Assembly: GCA_016719945.1 (NCBI GenBank)
Contig: JADJYE010000032.1
Coordinates: 248,001-312,000 of the forward strand
Length of the DNA: 64,000 bases
From: Polyangiaceae bacterium
GTDB taxonomy: Bacteria; Myxococcota_A; Polyangia; Polyangiales; Polyangiaceae
Reading direction: 5' to 3'
Position 1 is the first letter of the stretch. Every line of letters starts with the position of its first letter. This document shows, piece after piece, positions 18,616 through 28,127 of this stretch. The notes beneath the pieces are model-generated. The model made no database searches, was not told where the DNA came from, and worked only from the letters and a program-made list of their open reading frames with translations. The translations under genes and the position numbers were made by a program.

Positions 18616-19854
18616 GTGGCCGAGAGGTTCGAATGCGAGGGCGCTGCGGTCCTGCGGCGCAATCGAAGACAGCTGCTGGTCTCGGCCGTGCCTTCTGGGC
18701 TGGGCCTGTGGATGGTCGCGCTCGCCTTCGTGTTCGGCGCGAGCGAGCTGGCGATCCCCGCCTTGCCGCTGTTCATCATGTCGTTCCTCGGCGGTGTGCT
18801 CACCTACCGCGCCAACGACGACCCGATCCGGGTGCCTCGCCGCATCGCGGGCGACCGCGAGGGCCTCCATATCGATGGGCGCCTCGCCGTGCGGCGCTCG
18901 CGGATCACCAGCGCGTTCGTGCAGCGCGGCAGCCCGCCGGTGGTCCGCATCGAGCGGGGCCTGCTGCCCGAGCTGTCGATCGAGGTGAGGGACACGAGCC
19001 AGGGCCGCGAGCTGCTCTCGGCGCTCGGCTTCGACGCGAGCCGCGAGGTCCTCCGGCTGCGCGCGGCGTCGGGCATGCTCGACGTGCGAACGGGCGAGCT
19101 CCTCCTCAAACACGTCCTGCCGCTCGTGGCATCCATCGTGGTCATCACTCTGAGCGCCTCGGCCAAGCAACCCTTGGGCGTCGCCCTCGGCGCCGTCATG
19201 GCGGCGCTCGCGGGCGGCTGGGTTCTGCGCCGCGCGCTCGAGCGAACGCGGGTGGAGATCGCCGCCGAAGGGGTGCGCCTGTCGTGGGCTGGCCGAGTGC
19301 GGCTCCTGCGTTACGACGACATCACGGGGGTGCGCGTGCTTCCGCGCGTGAGCGGCGGCCAAGACATCTTCGGCGTCGAGATCGCGCTCCGCGCGGGCGA
19401 GCGCGTCTACGTCCCGTGCGGCACCGAGCAGCGGCTACACCTCGACCCTGCCGCCCTGGTCGCTCAGCTCCAGGAGGCCCGCTCGACCTACGCCGACCGG
19501 CCGGCCGCCGGCGCGGTGCCGGCGCTCGAGCGTAGAGGGCGCAGCCACCGCGCGTGGATCACCGAGCTGCGTCGCATTGGCGCGGGGGCGTCGGTCGATC
19601 ACCGAACGGCCGCCCTCGATCCCGACGCGCTGGTCCGGGTGCTCGAAGACCCCGACGCCGACCCCGCGGCCCGGGCCGCCGCCGCAATCGCAGCGGCGCC
19701 GGCTGACCCCGAGATCAAGCAGCGCATTCGAATCGCCGCCAGCACCACCGCCTCCCCGAAGCTGCGCGTCGCGCTCGAGCACGCCGCCAATGACGAGGAG
19801 GACGACGCTGCGCTGGAGGAGGCGCTTGCGGCGCTGGAGCGCGAGGTGCACTGA
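18616..19854 (+). CDS. Hypothetical membrane protein with PH-like strands
   Basis: A 412-residue protein beginning with GTG at 18616. Hydrophobic segments lie near residues 18-58 (two helices) and 156-200 (two helices). Between and after them are strand-rich parts of the bacterial PH-like type (REGLHIDGRLAVRRSRITSA; AAEGVRLSWAGRVRLLRYDDI). The last 100 residues are helical and Glu/Ala-rich. It follows the preceding gene by 21 bases on the same strand. Function unknown; the PH-like description is an inference from repeated strand-turn-strand patterns on both sides of the membrane segments. Confidence 0.75.
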   Translation: MAERFECEGAAVLRRNRRQLLVSAVPSGLGLWMVALAFVFGASELAIPALPLFIMSFLGGVLTYRANDDPIRVPRRIAGDREGLHIDGRLAVRRSRITSAFVQRGSPPVVRIERGLLPELSIEVRDTSQGRELLSALGFDASREVLRLRAASGMLDVRTGELLLKHVLPLVASIVVITLSASAKQPLGVALGAVMAALAGGWVLRRALERTRVEIAAEGVRLSWAGRVRLLRYDDITGVRVLPRVSGGQDIFGVEIALRAGERVYVPCGTEQRLHLDPAALVAQLQEARSTYADRPAAGAVPALERRGRSHRAWITELRRIGAGASVDHRTAALDPDALVRVLEDPDADPAARAAAAIAAAPADPEIKQRIRIAASTTASPKLRVALEHAANDEEDDAALEEALAALEREVH

Positions 19855-19902
19855 ACGCGCCGGTCGCAGCACGCCCCCCCGAACCGGAGGACGAGGGGGT
19901 CT

Positions 19903-21633
19903 TTAGCGGTGGGCGCGACCGGCGTGCAAGGGAGCGCGTGAGCGCCGCCGCGCACAGGTTCGGCGGTGCGTGAGAAGACCCAACGCCAGCAACGCAGCCC
20001 ATTGAGCCGAGGCGCGCGCCGGAGCCCCCACGAGCTTGCAACCGCAGTCGCTCTCGCCGACCTCTACGCCCCCCGCGCCATCTCCGGCGCCCGTGCCGCC
20101 TGCGCCCCCCTCCCCGGGAGGAGTGTCGAGGTCCTCCACGACCTCCAGCCGAACGCCGAGCACGCCGTCAGCCGGGCCGCCTCCGCCAGGCGGATCGCCG
20201 AACCATGTGACCGCCTCTTGGACCAGGCCGAAGCTGACCTCGTAGCTGCCTGGTGTCGATGGCGCACGAAGCGTGAAGCTGAAGCGCCCCACGGACCCCG
20301 GCGGCAGCTCCTGGTCGAGTGTGGCCGCGCGACTCGGGGTGACCCAGTCGGCCGCCGCGAAGGGGGACGCAGCGTCGCGCGGCAGCGGCGCGATCATGGT
20401 CGTCCCCGGGATCCAGGTCGCGAGCCCCGTATTCTCGAGCTCGAACCAGATCTCGGACGACGCACCGGCGGCGAGCACCAGCGCACCGCCATCGGGCGCA
20501 CCGAGCGACGAGGCGCTCGGGCTCGCCTGATAGAAGTCCGCCCAACACCACGCGGTGTCGAAGCCTTCGACGCACGGTAACCCGAACCCGGCGCAGTCCC
20601 CCTCGTGGTAGACGCCATCTTCGCAGATGGCGATGCGGGTGTCGTCCAGGCAGAAGCTGCTCTGCCCGCCGTTGACGCAGCGAGGATCGACGCAAAATGC
20701 AAAGAGCCCGTCGGTCTCGCAGGTGAGCCCGAAGAAGCCGCAGTCGCTCAGCCCACGATCGATCCCGCCGATGCACGTCCTGAACTGCGTCGCATCCACG
20801 CACTGCTTGGAGTTTTCGACGCCGACGCAGCTCGGGTCGACGTGATCGGACACCGACACGGCCAGGTGGTTGGCCACGACCCGCTCGCCGCCGTCTGACG
20901 GGACGTTCTGCACGGCCCCGCCGATGACCAGCGTCGTCGATCCACCGCCGTCGTGGTTGATCGCGTCGTGCGCGCCGAACTCCATCATCACGGCGGTCAG
21001 CTCCGCGAAGCTCATGCCGATCGCCTGGCTGCGCCGACCGTCCACGGTGAGCAGGATGAGCGTGCCTCTGTCTGCGGTGAGGCCGCTGGCGGTGCGCGGG
21101 TGACGCTGTGCATAGTAGTCCCCCGCATAGCTCTGCGGCACTCCGTCGATGACGAGCAGATCTTGCATGCCACCGATCGCTGTCCACCAGCGTGGGGACG
21201 GTTCAGCAAGGTGTCCCCACGGGTCGTAGCTGCATTGCTTGCTGGGATCACACGCGAGAAAAGACCAGCTGCTCGTGTCGCTTCGCCAACCCCAGCCGTC
21301 TCCCACGGCAAGACCGAGCGGCTCGTACGCGCTCCAGTTGTCGGCGTCCCACAGATCGCCGTTGACGGTGACCGTCGCCCCAACGGACGCCGCGAAGCTC
21401 GAGGTGCGCTGGCCGTTCTCGCCCGGCCCGGTGGCGCGGAGGAAGATCTCGGGTCGTGTGAGGTCCACGAGCACCACGTGGTAGTCGTGCGGGCCAGGCG
21501 CGGTTCGATGCAGGTGATCGATCCCAGGCGCGACTTCGGTCCACACGTCCTCTGCGTAGACCGCTCGGGGCAGCGCGTAGGCCGCGGCCAACAGCAGCAC
21601 CAGCCGCAGTCCGTTTGAGCGCACCATTTTCAC
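19903..21633 (-). CDS. Secreted phosphodiester glycosidase (NAGPA-type) with MYXO-CTERM-like tail
   Basis: A 576-residue exported protein. The signal peptide is at about 1-27 (LRLVLLLAAAYALPRAVYA). The NAGPA-type phosphodiester glycosidase domain (about 35-260) carries the hallmark AINHDGGGSTTLV at 224-236 and LLTVDGRRSQAIGMSFAEL. A Cys-rich stretch of about 120 residues follows, then an Ig-like/NBR1-type beta domain (SEIWFELENTGLATWIPGTT). A Gly-rich linker precedes CGC, a hydrophobic stretch and an Arg-rich end, the layout of a MYXO-CTERM surface-sorting signal. Likely cell-surface anchored, acting on sugar-phosphodiester bonds in envelope polymers; the substrate is unknown. Confidence 0.88.
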   Translation of the reverse strand: MKMVRSNGLRLVLLLAAAYALPRAVYAEDVWTEVAPGIDHLHRTAPGPHDYHVVLVDLTRPEIFLRATGPGENGQRTSSFAASVGATVTVNGDLWDADNWSAYEPLGLAVGDGWGWRSDTSSWSFLACDPSKQCSYDPWGHLAEPSPRWWTAIGGMQDLLVIDGVPQSYAGDYYAQRHPRTASGLTADRGTLILLTVDGRRSQAIGMSFAELTAVMMEFGAHDAINHDGGGSTTLVIGGAVQNVPSDGGERVVANHLAVSVSDHVDPSCVGVENSKQCVDATQFRTCIGGIDRGLSDCGFFGLTCETDGLFAFCVDPRCVNGGQSSFCLDDTRIAICEDGVYHEGDCAGFGLPCVEGFDTAWCWADFYQASPSASSLGAPDGGALVLAAGASSEIWFELENTGLATWIPGTTMIAPLPRDAASPFAAADWVTPSRAATLDQELPPGSVGRFSFTLRAPSTPGSYEVSFGLVQEAVTWFGDPPGGGGPADGVLGVRLEVVEDLDTPPGEGGAGGTGAGDGAGGVEVGESDCGCKLVGAPARASAQWAALLALGLLTHRRTCARRRSRAPLHAGRAHR

Positions 21634-21759
21634 AGCCTATCAGCCGTGTCCGTCGCGATCGAGCCGGGACATCGCGAGTGGTTGTCGTCCTGCACCTCGA
21701 TGACGCAGCGGAACCCCTCGACGACGCTCCCGCCCGGTTGGATGCTCCCGAGCCCGTGG

Positions 21760-23126
21760 CTATGCCCGTGACAGGGACTTCGCCGCGTCGACGAACGCGT
21801 CGCCGCGGTGCTTGTAGTCGCGGAACATGTCGAAGCTGGAGCACGCGGGCGATAGCAGCACCGCGTCGCCAGGTTGGGCGAACCGCGCCGCTATGGCGAC
21901 GGCGTCTTCCATCGAGCTCGCGCGCTCGACCGGGACGGCGTCCCCGATCGCGGCGGCGATCTTGTCGGCCGCCTCGCCGATCAACACCGCGGCGCGACCG
22001 CGCTCGGCGAGGGCGCGGGCGAGCGGCTCGTACGAGCCTTGCTTGTCGCGCCCGCCGGCGATGAGCACGACTCGCTCCTCCGAGAGCCCGCGAACGGCCG
22101 CGACGGTGGCCCCGACGTTCGTGCCCTTGGAGTCGTCGTAATACGCCACGCCGCTCGCGGTCGTGACGCGCACGATGCGATGAGGCAGCCCCGCGAAGCT
22201 CGCGAGGACCTGCCGCACCAGCTCGGGGTCGGGGTCGCGATCGGCGATCAGCGCGAGCGAAGCGCAGACGTTGAGCGCATTATGGTCGCCCGCGAGGCGG
22301 ATGTCGGCGCGGCTGTAACGCACGTCGCGGGCTCGATCGATGACGTGCTCGCGATCGTAGACATACGCCGCGCCCGCGTCGCGGCTGGTCCCGAAGGTCA
22401 CGATGTCCCCACGGCCGCGCCGGGCCTGGGCGACGCAGCGAGGATCGTCGGCGGGAACCACGGCCACGTCACCGGCCTGTTGATGAGAGAAGAGGTTGCC
22501 CTTCGCCGCGACGTAGTCGTCGAAGCCGTTGTAGCGATCGAGGTGGTTCTCGCTCACGTTGAGCAGAGCGGCGCGGCGCGGGCGAAACGTGGGGACGCGC
22601 TCGGCCTGGAAGCTCGAGATCTCGAGCACGACCGCGCCATAGTCGAAGGAGCTCGGCCCACCAGGCTGCGGCACGATCTCGCACGGCGGCTCACCGAGGT
22701 TGCCCCCGACGAACGGTCGCGCCCCGAGCGCCTCGAGCAGCGCGCCGACGAGGGTGACGGTCGTGCTCTTGCCGTTCGAGCCGGTGATGGCCGTGACCGG
22801 CACGCCGGGCAGAAGCCGCCACGCGAGCTCGATCTCTCCGATGACCGGGACGCCCGCCTGCTCGGCACGCTCGAGCTCGTCGAACGACGGGACGCCGGGC
22901 GAGATGACGATCAACGAGGCGTCCGACAGCCGCGCGGCCGCGTGTCCTCCGGTCACGATCTCGATGCCCTCAGTCGGCAGCGCCTTCGCCGCGTCGGAGA
23001 GGCGGTCCTCGGCGCGGAGTCGGTGGCCACCACCTGAGCGCCCTGGCGCGCGCAGAACCGCGCGGCGGCCACCCCGCTGCGACCGAGGCCGACGACGACG
23101 ACCCGCTGCCCCACCATCGACTTCAT
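21760..23126 (-). CDS. murD: UDP-N-acetylmuramoylalanine-D-glutamate ligase, one frame break near the N-terminus
   Basis: Cytosolic Mur ligase adding D-glutamate to UDP-MurNAc-L-Ala in peptidoglycan synthesis. The ATP-binding loop TGSNGKSTTVTL, the EISSFQAE and NVSENHLDRY signatures and DDSKGTNVGATVAA are all present. The first 35 codons from ATG 23126 (MKSMVGQRVVVVGLGRSGVA) encode the expected N-terminal Rossmann strand. The frame then breaks near 23,018-23,022 (GCGCCGAGGAC): one extra base after GCC would give APEDRLSDAAKALPTEG and join the long downstream frame. murD is essential, so a sequencing indel is more likely than a true mutation. Its ATG overlaps the murF stop (ATGA). Confidence 0.92.
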
Positions 23127-24592
23127 GACGCGACCGCTCCCTTCGTGAGGTGGGCCGCGACGCGCGCGAGCCCGAGCGAGTTGGAGGCCTTGACCAGGAC
23201 GAGGTCCCGAGGGCCCACCTCGGCCACGGCGGCGCGCTCGGCCTCGGCGGCGCCCTCGGCGTACACCACCCGGACCCCGTGCGCCTCTGCGCTGGCCCCG
23301 ATGGCCCGACCCCGGTCGCCGGCTGCGATCACCACGCGAGGGCGAGCTCGCGCGGCGGCCTCGCCGACCTCTCGGTGGAGCGCCTCGCTCCGCCCTCCGA
23401 GCTCGAACATCGAGCCGAGGACGAGCACCAGGTCCTTGCCGAGCGCGTCGGCGAGCTCGCGCGAAGCCTCGACGCTCGCCGTCATCGACGCGGGGTTCGC
23501 GTTGTAGGCGTCGTCGATCACGATCGCGCCGTCGGCGCGCTCGACGGGCGCGAGGCGGCCGGCCTCGTTGCCGCCGGTCGCCGCCACCGCCCTCGAGAGC
23601 GCGCCGCCGTCGAGCGCGCGGTCCTCGTCGAGCCCCACGAGCACGGCGAGCGTGGCGAGCGCGGCGTAGGCGCCGGCCTTGCCCAGGAGGGGCACCGCCG
23701 ACTCGACCCGCAGTGCCGGCTGACCATGGCGGCGCACGTCGACCGTGAGCTCACTGCCGGCGAGCCCTCGTGAGGCGCGTGAGACGAGGCGCACGTCGCA
23801 GTCGCTCGCCTCGCCGTACAGGAGGCGGCGCCGCGGCCCCGCCTTGACCAGCGCGGCGCGGGTCAGGTCGGAGTCGCCGTTCGCGGCGGCGACGCCCCGC
23901 TCGCCGAGCGAGCGCAGCAGATCGCTCTTCTCCTCGAGGACGCCCCAGATCGAGCCCACGCCCTCCGTGTGCGCGTCGGCGACGAGCGTGACGACGCCCG
24001 CGTCGGGGCGCGAGATCTCGGCGCTTCTCTTGATTTCCCCGGACACGCTCATGCCGATCTCGACGACGGCGACCCGGTGGCGCGCTTCGAGCCCGAACAA
24101 GGTCATCGGCACCCCGACGGCGTTGTTGAGGTTGCCGGCCGAGGTGTGCACCTTGAGGCCGAGCTCCGCGAGCGCCTTGCCGAGCGCGTGCCTCGTGGTC
24201 GTCTTGCCGGCGGAGCCGGTCACCGCCACGAGCCGGCGCGCAGGTCCGAGCCCCGCGTGAGACCAGCGCAGCCGGTGGCAGGCGGAGAGGTCGCCGAGCG
24301 CGCGCAGCGTGTCGTCCACTCGAATGACCGACACCGCCGTGGGCACCTCGACGTCGCGAGAGGCGAGCACCGCGGTCGCGCCAGCGCTCGCTGCCGCGGT
24401 CACGTGATCGTGACCGTCGAAGCGCTCGCCGCGCAGCGCGACGAACAGCTCGCCGGGGCCAACCGCGCGGGTGTCGGTGCAGACGCCGCGAACGAGGCGC
24501 TCGCCCCCCTCGCGCGCGAGCGAGCCGCGGGTCGCCACCACGATTTCCGCGAGGGAGAACGTGGCCTCGTTCTTGGGGATCGGGGTCGCCAC
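23123..24592 (-). CDS. murF: UDP-N-acetylmuramoyl-tripeptide-D-alanyl-D-alanine ligase
   Basis: Completes the cytoplasmic muropeptide precursor by adding D-Ala-D-Ala. A 489-residue protein with the MurF N-terminal domain (VALRGERFDGHDHVTAAASA), the ATP loop TGSAGKTTTRHAL, LNNAVGVPMTLFGLE, the EIGMSVSGEIKRSAEI Mur-ligase signature and IDDAYNANPASMTAS. Length is as expected (about 450-490). It overlaps murD by 4 bases. In a typical dcw cluster mraY lies between murF and murD; here the two are adjacent, so mraY must lie elsewhere. Confidence 0.96.
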   Translation of the reverse strand: MATPIPKNEATFSLAEIVVATRGSLAREGGERLVRGVCTDTRAVGPGELFVALRGERFDGHDHVTAAASAGATAVLASRDVEVPTAVSVIRVDDTLRALGDLSACHRLRWSHAGLGPARRLVAVTGSAGKTTTRHALGKALAELGLKVHTSAGNLNNAVGVPMTLFGLEARHRVAVVEIGMSVSGEIKRSAEISRPDAGVVTLVADAHTEGVGSIWGVLEEKSDLLRSLGERGVAAANGDSDLTRAALVKAGPRRRLLYGEASDCDVRLVSRASRGLAGSELTVDVRRHGQPALRVESAVPLLGKAGAYAALATLAVLVGLDEDRALDGGALSRAVAATGGNEAGRLAPVERADGAIVIDDAYNANPASMTASVEASRELADALGKDLVLVLGSMFELGGRSEALHREVGEAAARARPRVVIAAGDRGRAIGASAEAHGVRVVYAEGAAEAERAAVAEVGPRDLVLVKASNSLGLARVAAHLTKGAVAS

Positions 24593-24672
24593 GAACGAAT
24601 CCCCTAGCCCAACCCGCGACGAATGTCGCGTTTTGAGCGCTCGCTCGAGTCGGGAGCCGGCGCGGGCGGCGC

Positions 24673-27114
24673 TCAGCGCTGCTTGGCCCGCATCGTGAGC
24701 CGCAGCCCGGCCGGCACCAGCAGCAGCGCCACGACGAGGTTCGCTGCGTTGCCGACGGAGCCCATGATGCCGAGATCGCGCAGCCCCTCGTATTGCGCCG
24801 CGACGAGCGCGAGGAGCCCAGCGCTCGTGGTCAGCGCCGTGGTGATGACCGGGGGCGCCTCCCGCCGAATCGTCGCGACGATGGGATCGCCTGTGCCGGC
24901 CGCCTCCTCGGCGTTGCCGTGGTGCAGGAGGAACATCGCCTCGTCGACGGAGATCCCCAGCAGGACCGGGATGACCAGCGCCGAGTAGAGGTGCAGAGGC
25001 ACCCCTAGCGCGCCGACCACCCCGAAGAGGGCGCCGAGACCGACGACGAGCACCCCCAGAGCGAGGACGACGTCGCGAGCCCTGCGCAGCGAGACGATGA
25101 GGAGCACCAGCACGAGCCCCGCCGCGACCCCACCGATGCGAGGGAGATCTTGCGTGAGCGCGGCCTTGAGGTCGGCCTCGAGCCGCGCGTACCCGGTGAT
25201 GCGCGCCGACGGGTCGACGTCGTGGACGTCCCGATCCATCGCCGCGCGCGCGCCCTCGACGTCGTTCAGCTGGACGTGCAGCGCGACGAGGTGCTCGCCG
25301 CCCTCGTGCCCGAGGTATCGGGAGGCGACGACGGCGAGGTCACCCTCGAGCGACTGCTCCACCGGCACGATGTCCGACGGCGCCTTGCGCATCGCCTCGA
25401 GGAACGGTTCGAAGGGCGGAACGCTGAAGCGAGCCTCGCCGAGGGCGGCCTCGAGCGCGGCGGCCTTCGCGGGGAGGTCGAGCGCATCGCGCTCGGAGAA
25501 GCGGCTCCGCTGGGTCTCGTTGGAGGGCAACAGCGAGGTGAGGGCGTCGACCCGCGCGACGTTCACGTCGTCGGAGACCAGCCGCTCTGCGATTCGATCG
25601 GCGCGCGTCATCGCGGCGTCGCGATCCGCGTCTGCCACGAGCACGATCCACGGCTTGTCCTTGCCGCCGAACAGCTCGAAGATCCGATCTTCGACCTTGA
25701 GCGCCTCCAGGCTCTTGGGGCGAATGGCGACCAGGCTGTCGGACACCTGGACCCCCGTCACGAAGACGGAGGCGCCCGCGAGCAGGCACGCGAGCAGCGC
25801 GACCGCCGCGCGGCGCTTGGTCGCCGTGAGGGCAGCGAACGCGCGGGTGTAGAAGGGCACCGTCACGGCGGGAGGCGCGCCTCGCTCGAGCAGCGCGGCG
25901 AGCTCCGGCGTCGCGAGGACGATGGCGACGGCGGTCAGCAGCTCGCCTGCGGCGCACAGCAGGCCGAGCTGCGCGAGCGCGTCGACGCTCGACAGGGCGA
26001 GGCTCGCGAACGCGACCGACGCGATCGTGGCGGCCACCAGCACGGGGCGCGCGGTCCGCCGACGCGCGACGCGCGCCGCCTCTTCGGGAGCGAGCCCCTC
26101 CCGCCTCGCGTCCAGCACGGCCGCGTAGACGTGCACGCCGGTGTCGAAGCCGACGCCCACGACGATCGACGTGAACGCGACGGCGATGGCGCTGATGCCG
26201 CCTGGCCACGCGGCGGCGACGGCGCCGGTCCACAACGTGCCGAGGGCGAGCGGCGGCACGATCGCGGCGAGGGCACGGAGCCGCCGGAACACGAGGGCGA
26301 AGGCGAGGCTCGCGAGCACGAGCGACACGACGCCCGAGCGGGTGAGATCGCGGCGAAGCATCGCCTCCATACCAGCGGCCACCGCGTGAGGGCCGGTGAG
26401 GCGGATCGTCACCGTGGGGTGGGCGCGACGGGCGTCCTCGAGGGCGCGGTCGACCGCGGCGACGAAGGCCTTCGCGTCGGCGCCCTTGAGCGCCTGCCCC
26501 CGCGGCTTGACCACGACCAGGTGTGCCTTTCCCTCCTCGGTCGCGAAGTAGCCGTCCGCGCGCGCCGTCACACCGGCGCCGATGCTCCGCTCGCCGTAGG
26601 CGATCTCGGCGAGCCGGAGTGGATCTGCGGCGATGCGATCCGAGGCGGAGCCGCTGCCGGGCGCGAGCAGCAGCTTCCTGGTCTCGGCGAGGCGCTCCTG
26701 CATGCCCTCGGGGGTGAGCGCCTGCGCGAGCTTCGCCCGCGCCGTGGCGTCCGCCGCGCGCCACGACAACAGCGGATCGGCGCGCTCGCCCGGCTGGATG
26801 TGGCTCGCCGAGAACGCGACCGTCGGATCGTTCGCCAGCGCCGCCGCGAGCGAGTCGGCCGCGGCTTGCACGTCGGCCGGGTCTTCGCCCTCGAGCAGCA
26901 CCACACCCACTCCCCCGCCGCCGAAGCCGCGGAGGTAGCGGCTGAGCACCGCGGCGTCGCCCCGCGCCGGCAGCAGCGCGACGATATCCGGGTTGAGCCG
27001 GACGCCGAACGCCACCACCAGCGCCGCGACGACCGAGACCAGCGCGACCGCGGCGAGGATCAGCCGACCGGAGCGCACCCGTCGACTCTTCGAAGGCACA
27101 CTCTTCGAAGGCAC
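24673..27114 (-). CDS. MMPL/RND-family exporter
   Basis: An 813-residue inner-membrane protein with two RND-like halves: an N-terminal helix, a large periplasmic loop (about 40-250), a block of five or six helices (about 255-430), a second loop (about 460-660) and a final helix block (about 670-805). The repeated G-x-x-x-D motif appears as VGVGFDTGVHVY and LLGISVDEAMFLLHH, characteristic of MMPL/HpnN-type lipid exporters driven by proton flow. Substrate unknown (perhaps lipid or hopanoid). GTG 27114 and GTG 27099 both have the same local context because of a 15-base tandem repeat. Adjacent to murF but separated by 80 bases. Confidence 0.9.
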   Translation of the reverse strand: MPSKSVPSKSRRVRSGRLILAAVALVSVVAALVVAFGVRLNPDIVALLPARGDAAVLSRYLRGFGGGGVGVVLLEGEDPADVQAAADSLAAALANDPTVAFSASHIQPGERADPLLSWRAADATARAKLAQALTPEGMQERLAETRKLLLAPGSGSASDRIAADPLRLAEIAYGERSIGAGVTARADGYFATEEGKAHLVVVKPRGQALKGADAKAFVAAVDRALEDARRAHPTVTIRLTGPHAVAAGMEAMLRRDLTRSGVVSLVLASLAFALVFRRLRALAAIVPPLALGTLWTGAVAAAWPGGISAIAVAFTSIVVGVGFDTGVHVYAAVLDARREGLAPEEAARVARRRTARPVLVAATIASVAFASLALSSVDALAQLGLLCAAGELLTAVAIVLATPELAALLERGAPPAVTVPFYTRAFAALTATKRRAAVALLACLLAGASVFVTGVQVSDSLVAIRPKSLEALKVEDRIFELFGGKDKPWIVLVADADRDAAMTRADRIAERLVSDDVNVARVDALTSLLPSNETQRSRFSERDALDLPAKAAALEAALGEARFSVPPFEPFLEAMRKAPSDIVPVEQSLEGDLAVVASRYLGHEGGEHLVALHVQLNDVEGARAAMDRDVHDVDPSARITGYARLEADLKAALTQDLPRIGGVAAGLVLVLLIVSLRRARDVVLALGVLVVGLGALFGVVGALGVPLHLYSALVIPVLLGISVDEAMFLLHHGNAEEAAGTGDPIVATIRREAPPVITTALTTSAGLLALVAAQYEGLRDLGIMGSVGNAANLVVALLLVPAGLRLTMRAKQR

Positions 27115-27126
27115 ATTCTTCGAAGG
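27085..27126. repeat. 15-bp tandem repeat (2.8 copies) across MMPL start codon
   Basis: The unit ACTCTTCGAAGGCAC occurs at 27,085-27,099 and 27,100-27,114, and most of a third copy (ATTCTTCGAAGG) at 27,115-27,126. On the minus strand each complete unit reads GTGCCTTCGAAGAGT, encoding V-P-S-K-S, so the repeat duplicates both the start codon and its surroundings. Copy number could change by slippage while keeping the frame. Confidence 0.9.
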
Positions 27127-27127
27127 T

Positions 27128-27418
27128 TCAGTGCCAGGCCGAGGCTTGCTTCACCGGCTTACCGGTGCGGTCGTGCTCGGCCAGCAGCTCGCGCGTCTTG
27201 TCGGCGCACGCTGCGCACGACGCGAACTCGCTGTGGTGCTGGCACCGAATCCACAGGGCGCTCGCCGGCTCCTCCTCGAACATCTCGACGTCGAGGTGCT
27301 TGCCGCACGCGGTGCAGTGGATGTGCTGGTGATGGTGATCGCCGCCACCGACGGGCGGGGCCACCTTGGGAGCCAACGCCTTGCGCTCCTTCTTGGTGAG
27401 ACGCTTCTCGCGCTTCAT
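27128..27418 (-). CDS. Small His/Cys-rich putative metal-binding protein
   Basis: A 96-residue protein with a His stretch HHHQHIH (28-34), then CTACG (C35, C38), C59 and CAAC (C68, C71). The CxxC pairs flanking a short segment look like a zinc-ribbon-type knuckle. The N-terminus is highly basic (MKREKRLTKKERK). No signal peptide. It is followed by the MMPL gene with a 13-base gap. Function not recognised; zinc binding is an inference from the CxxC and His pattern. Confidence 0.72.
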   Translation of the reverse strand: MKREKRLTKKERKALAPKVAPPVGGGDHHHQHIHCTACGKHLDVEMFEEEPASALWIRCQHHSEFASCAACADKTRELLAEHDRTGKPVKQASAWH

Positions 27419-27451
27419 GGGACTGGCGGTATACCAGAGTCGCGCGCGCGC

Positions 27452-28000
27452 TCAGTCGACGAACTCGACGCCGGTCGCCACGATCTCCACCTTCGCGACC
27501 GCGCCGTTCTCCTCGCCGCCGCACTGGTCCTTCGAGCCGCACTCGTTCTGAGGGGCGCCAGCCTTGACCGTGCCCTGGACGATCGCCGTGTGGCCGTCGG
27601 CGTGCCGCGGGACGAAGAAGCTGTGGCCGTTCATCTTGATGTGCGCGCGCTTCGAGTCGTCGCCGATCTCCATCCAACAGCCGGCCTTCTTGCAGACCGC
27701 GACGACCTTGCCCGTGGTGCGCACGGTCTTCTCGACGTAGCTGGCCGGCGTCGCGGCGATATCGGCGAGCGCCGTGTCGGTCGTCTCGGTGATCGGCGCG
27801 CCGAACGTCTTCTTCGCGAGGGGCTCGCCCTCGCGTACCAGGTTCCTCACCGGATATTGTTGGGCCGCGCCCTGGGGAGCCGCGCCCGACGAAGGGGCGG
27901 AGCCGCTCGCTTGCGGCTCCCCGCCGATCGTCGCGGGGGCGTCGCAAGCGACGAGGCCGAACGAGGTGAGCGCGACGGCGAGCAGCCGGGGGTACTTCAT
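27452..28000 (-). CDS. DUF4920 lipoprotein
   Basis: A 182-residue exported lipoprotein: hydrophobic signal, then the lipobox-like GLVAC (Cys at about 19), then a Ser/Ala/Pro linker. The C-terminal domain (about 60-180) matches the DUF4920 pattern: FGAPITETTDTALADI, YVEKTVRTTGKVVAVCKKAGCWMEI and KMNGHSFFVP. These domains are OB-like and often carry redox-active or metal-binding Cys. The physiological role is unknown. It is separated from the small Cys/His protein by 33 bases on the same strand. Confidence 0.86.
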   Translation of the reverse strand: MKYPRLLAVALTSFGLVACDAPATIGGEPQASGSAPSSGAAPQGAAQQYPVRNLVREGEPLAKKTFGAPITETTDTALADIAATPASYVEKTVRTTGKVVAVCKKAGCWMEIGDDSKRAHIKMNGHSFFVPRHADGHTAIVQGTVKAGAPQNECGSKDQCGGEENGAVAKVEIVATGVEFVD

Positions 28001-28127
28001 CGCCGCGGATTGTGGATCGCCGCCTCCGCGCTGTCACGCGCCAACCCCGCCGCGCCGTTGAGGGTCACCTTGGGGAATCCGCGGTGGCTGCGTGGTAGAA
28101 GCCGGTCGAGTGGCCTAGGCTCGGCCG

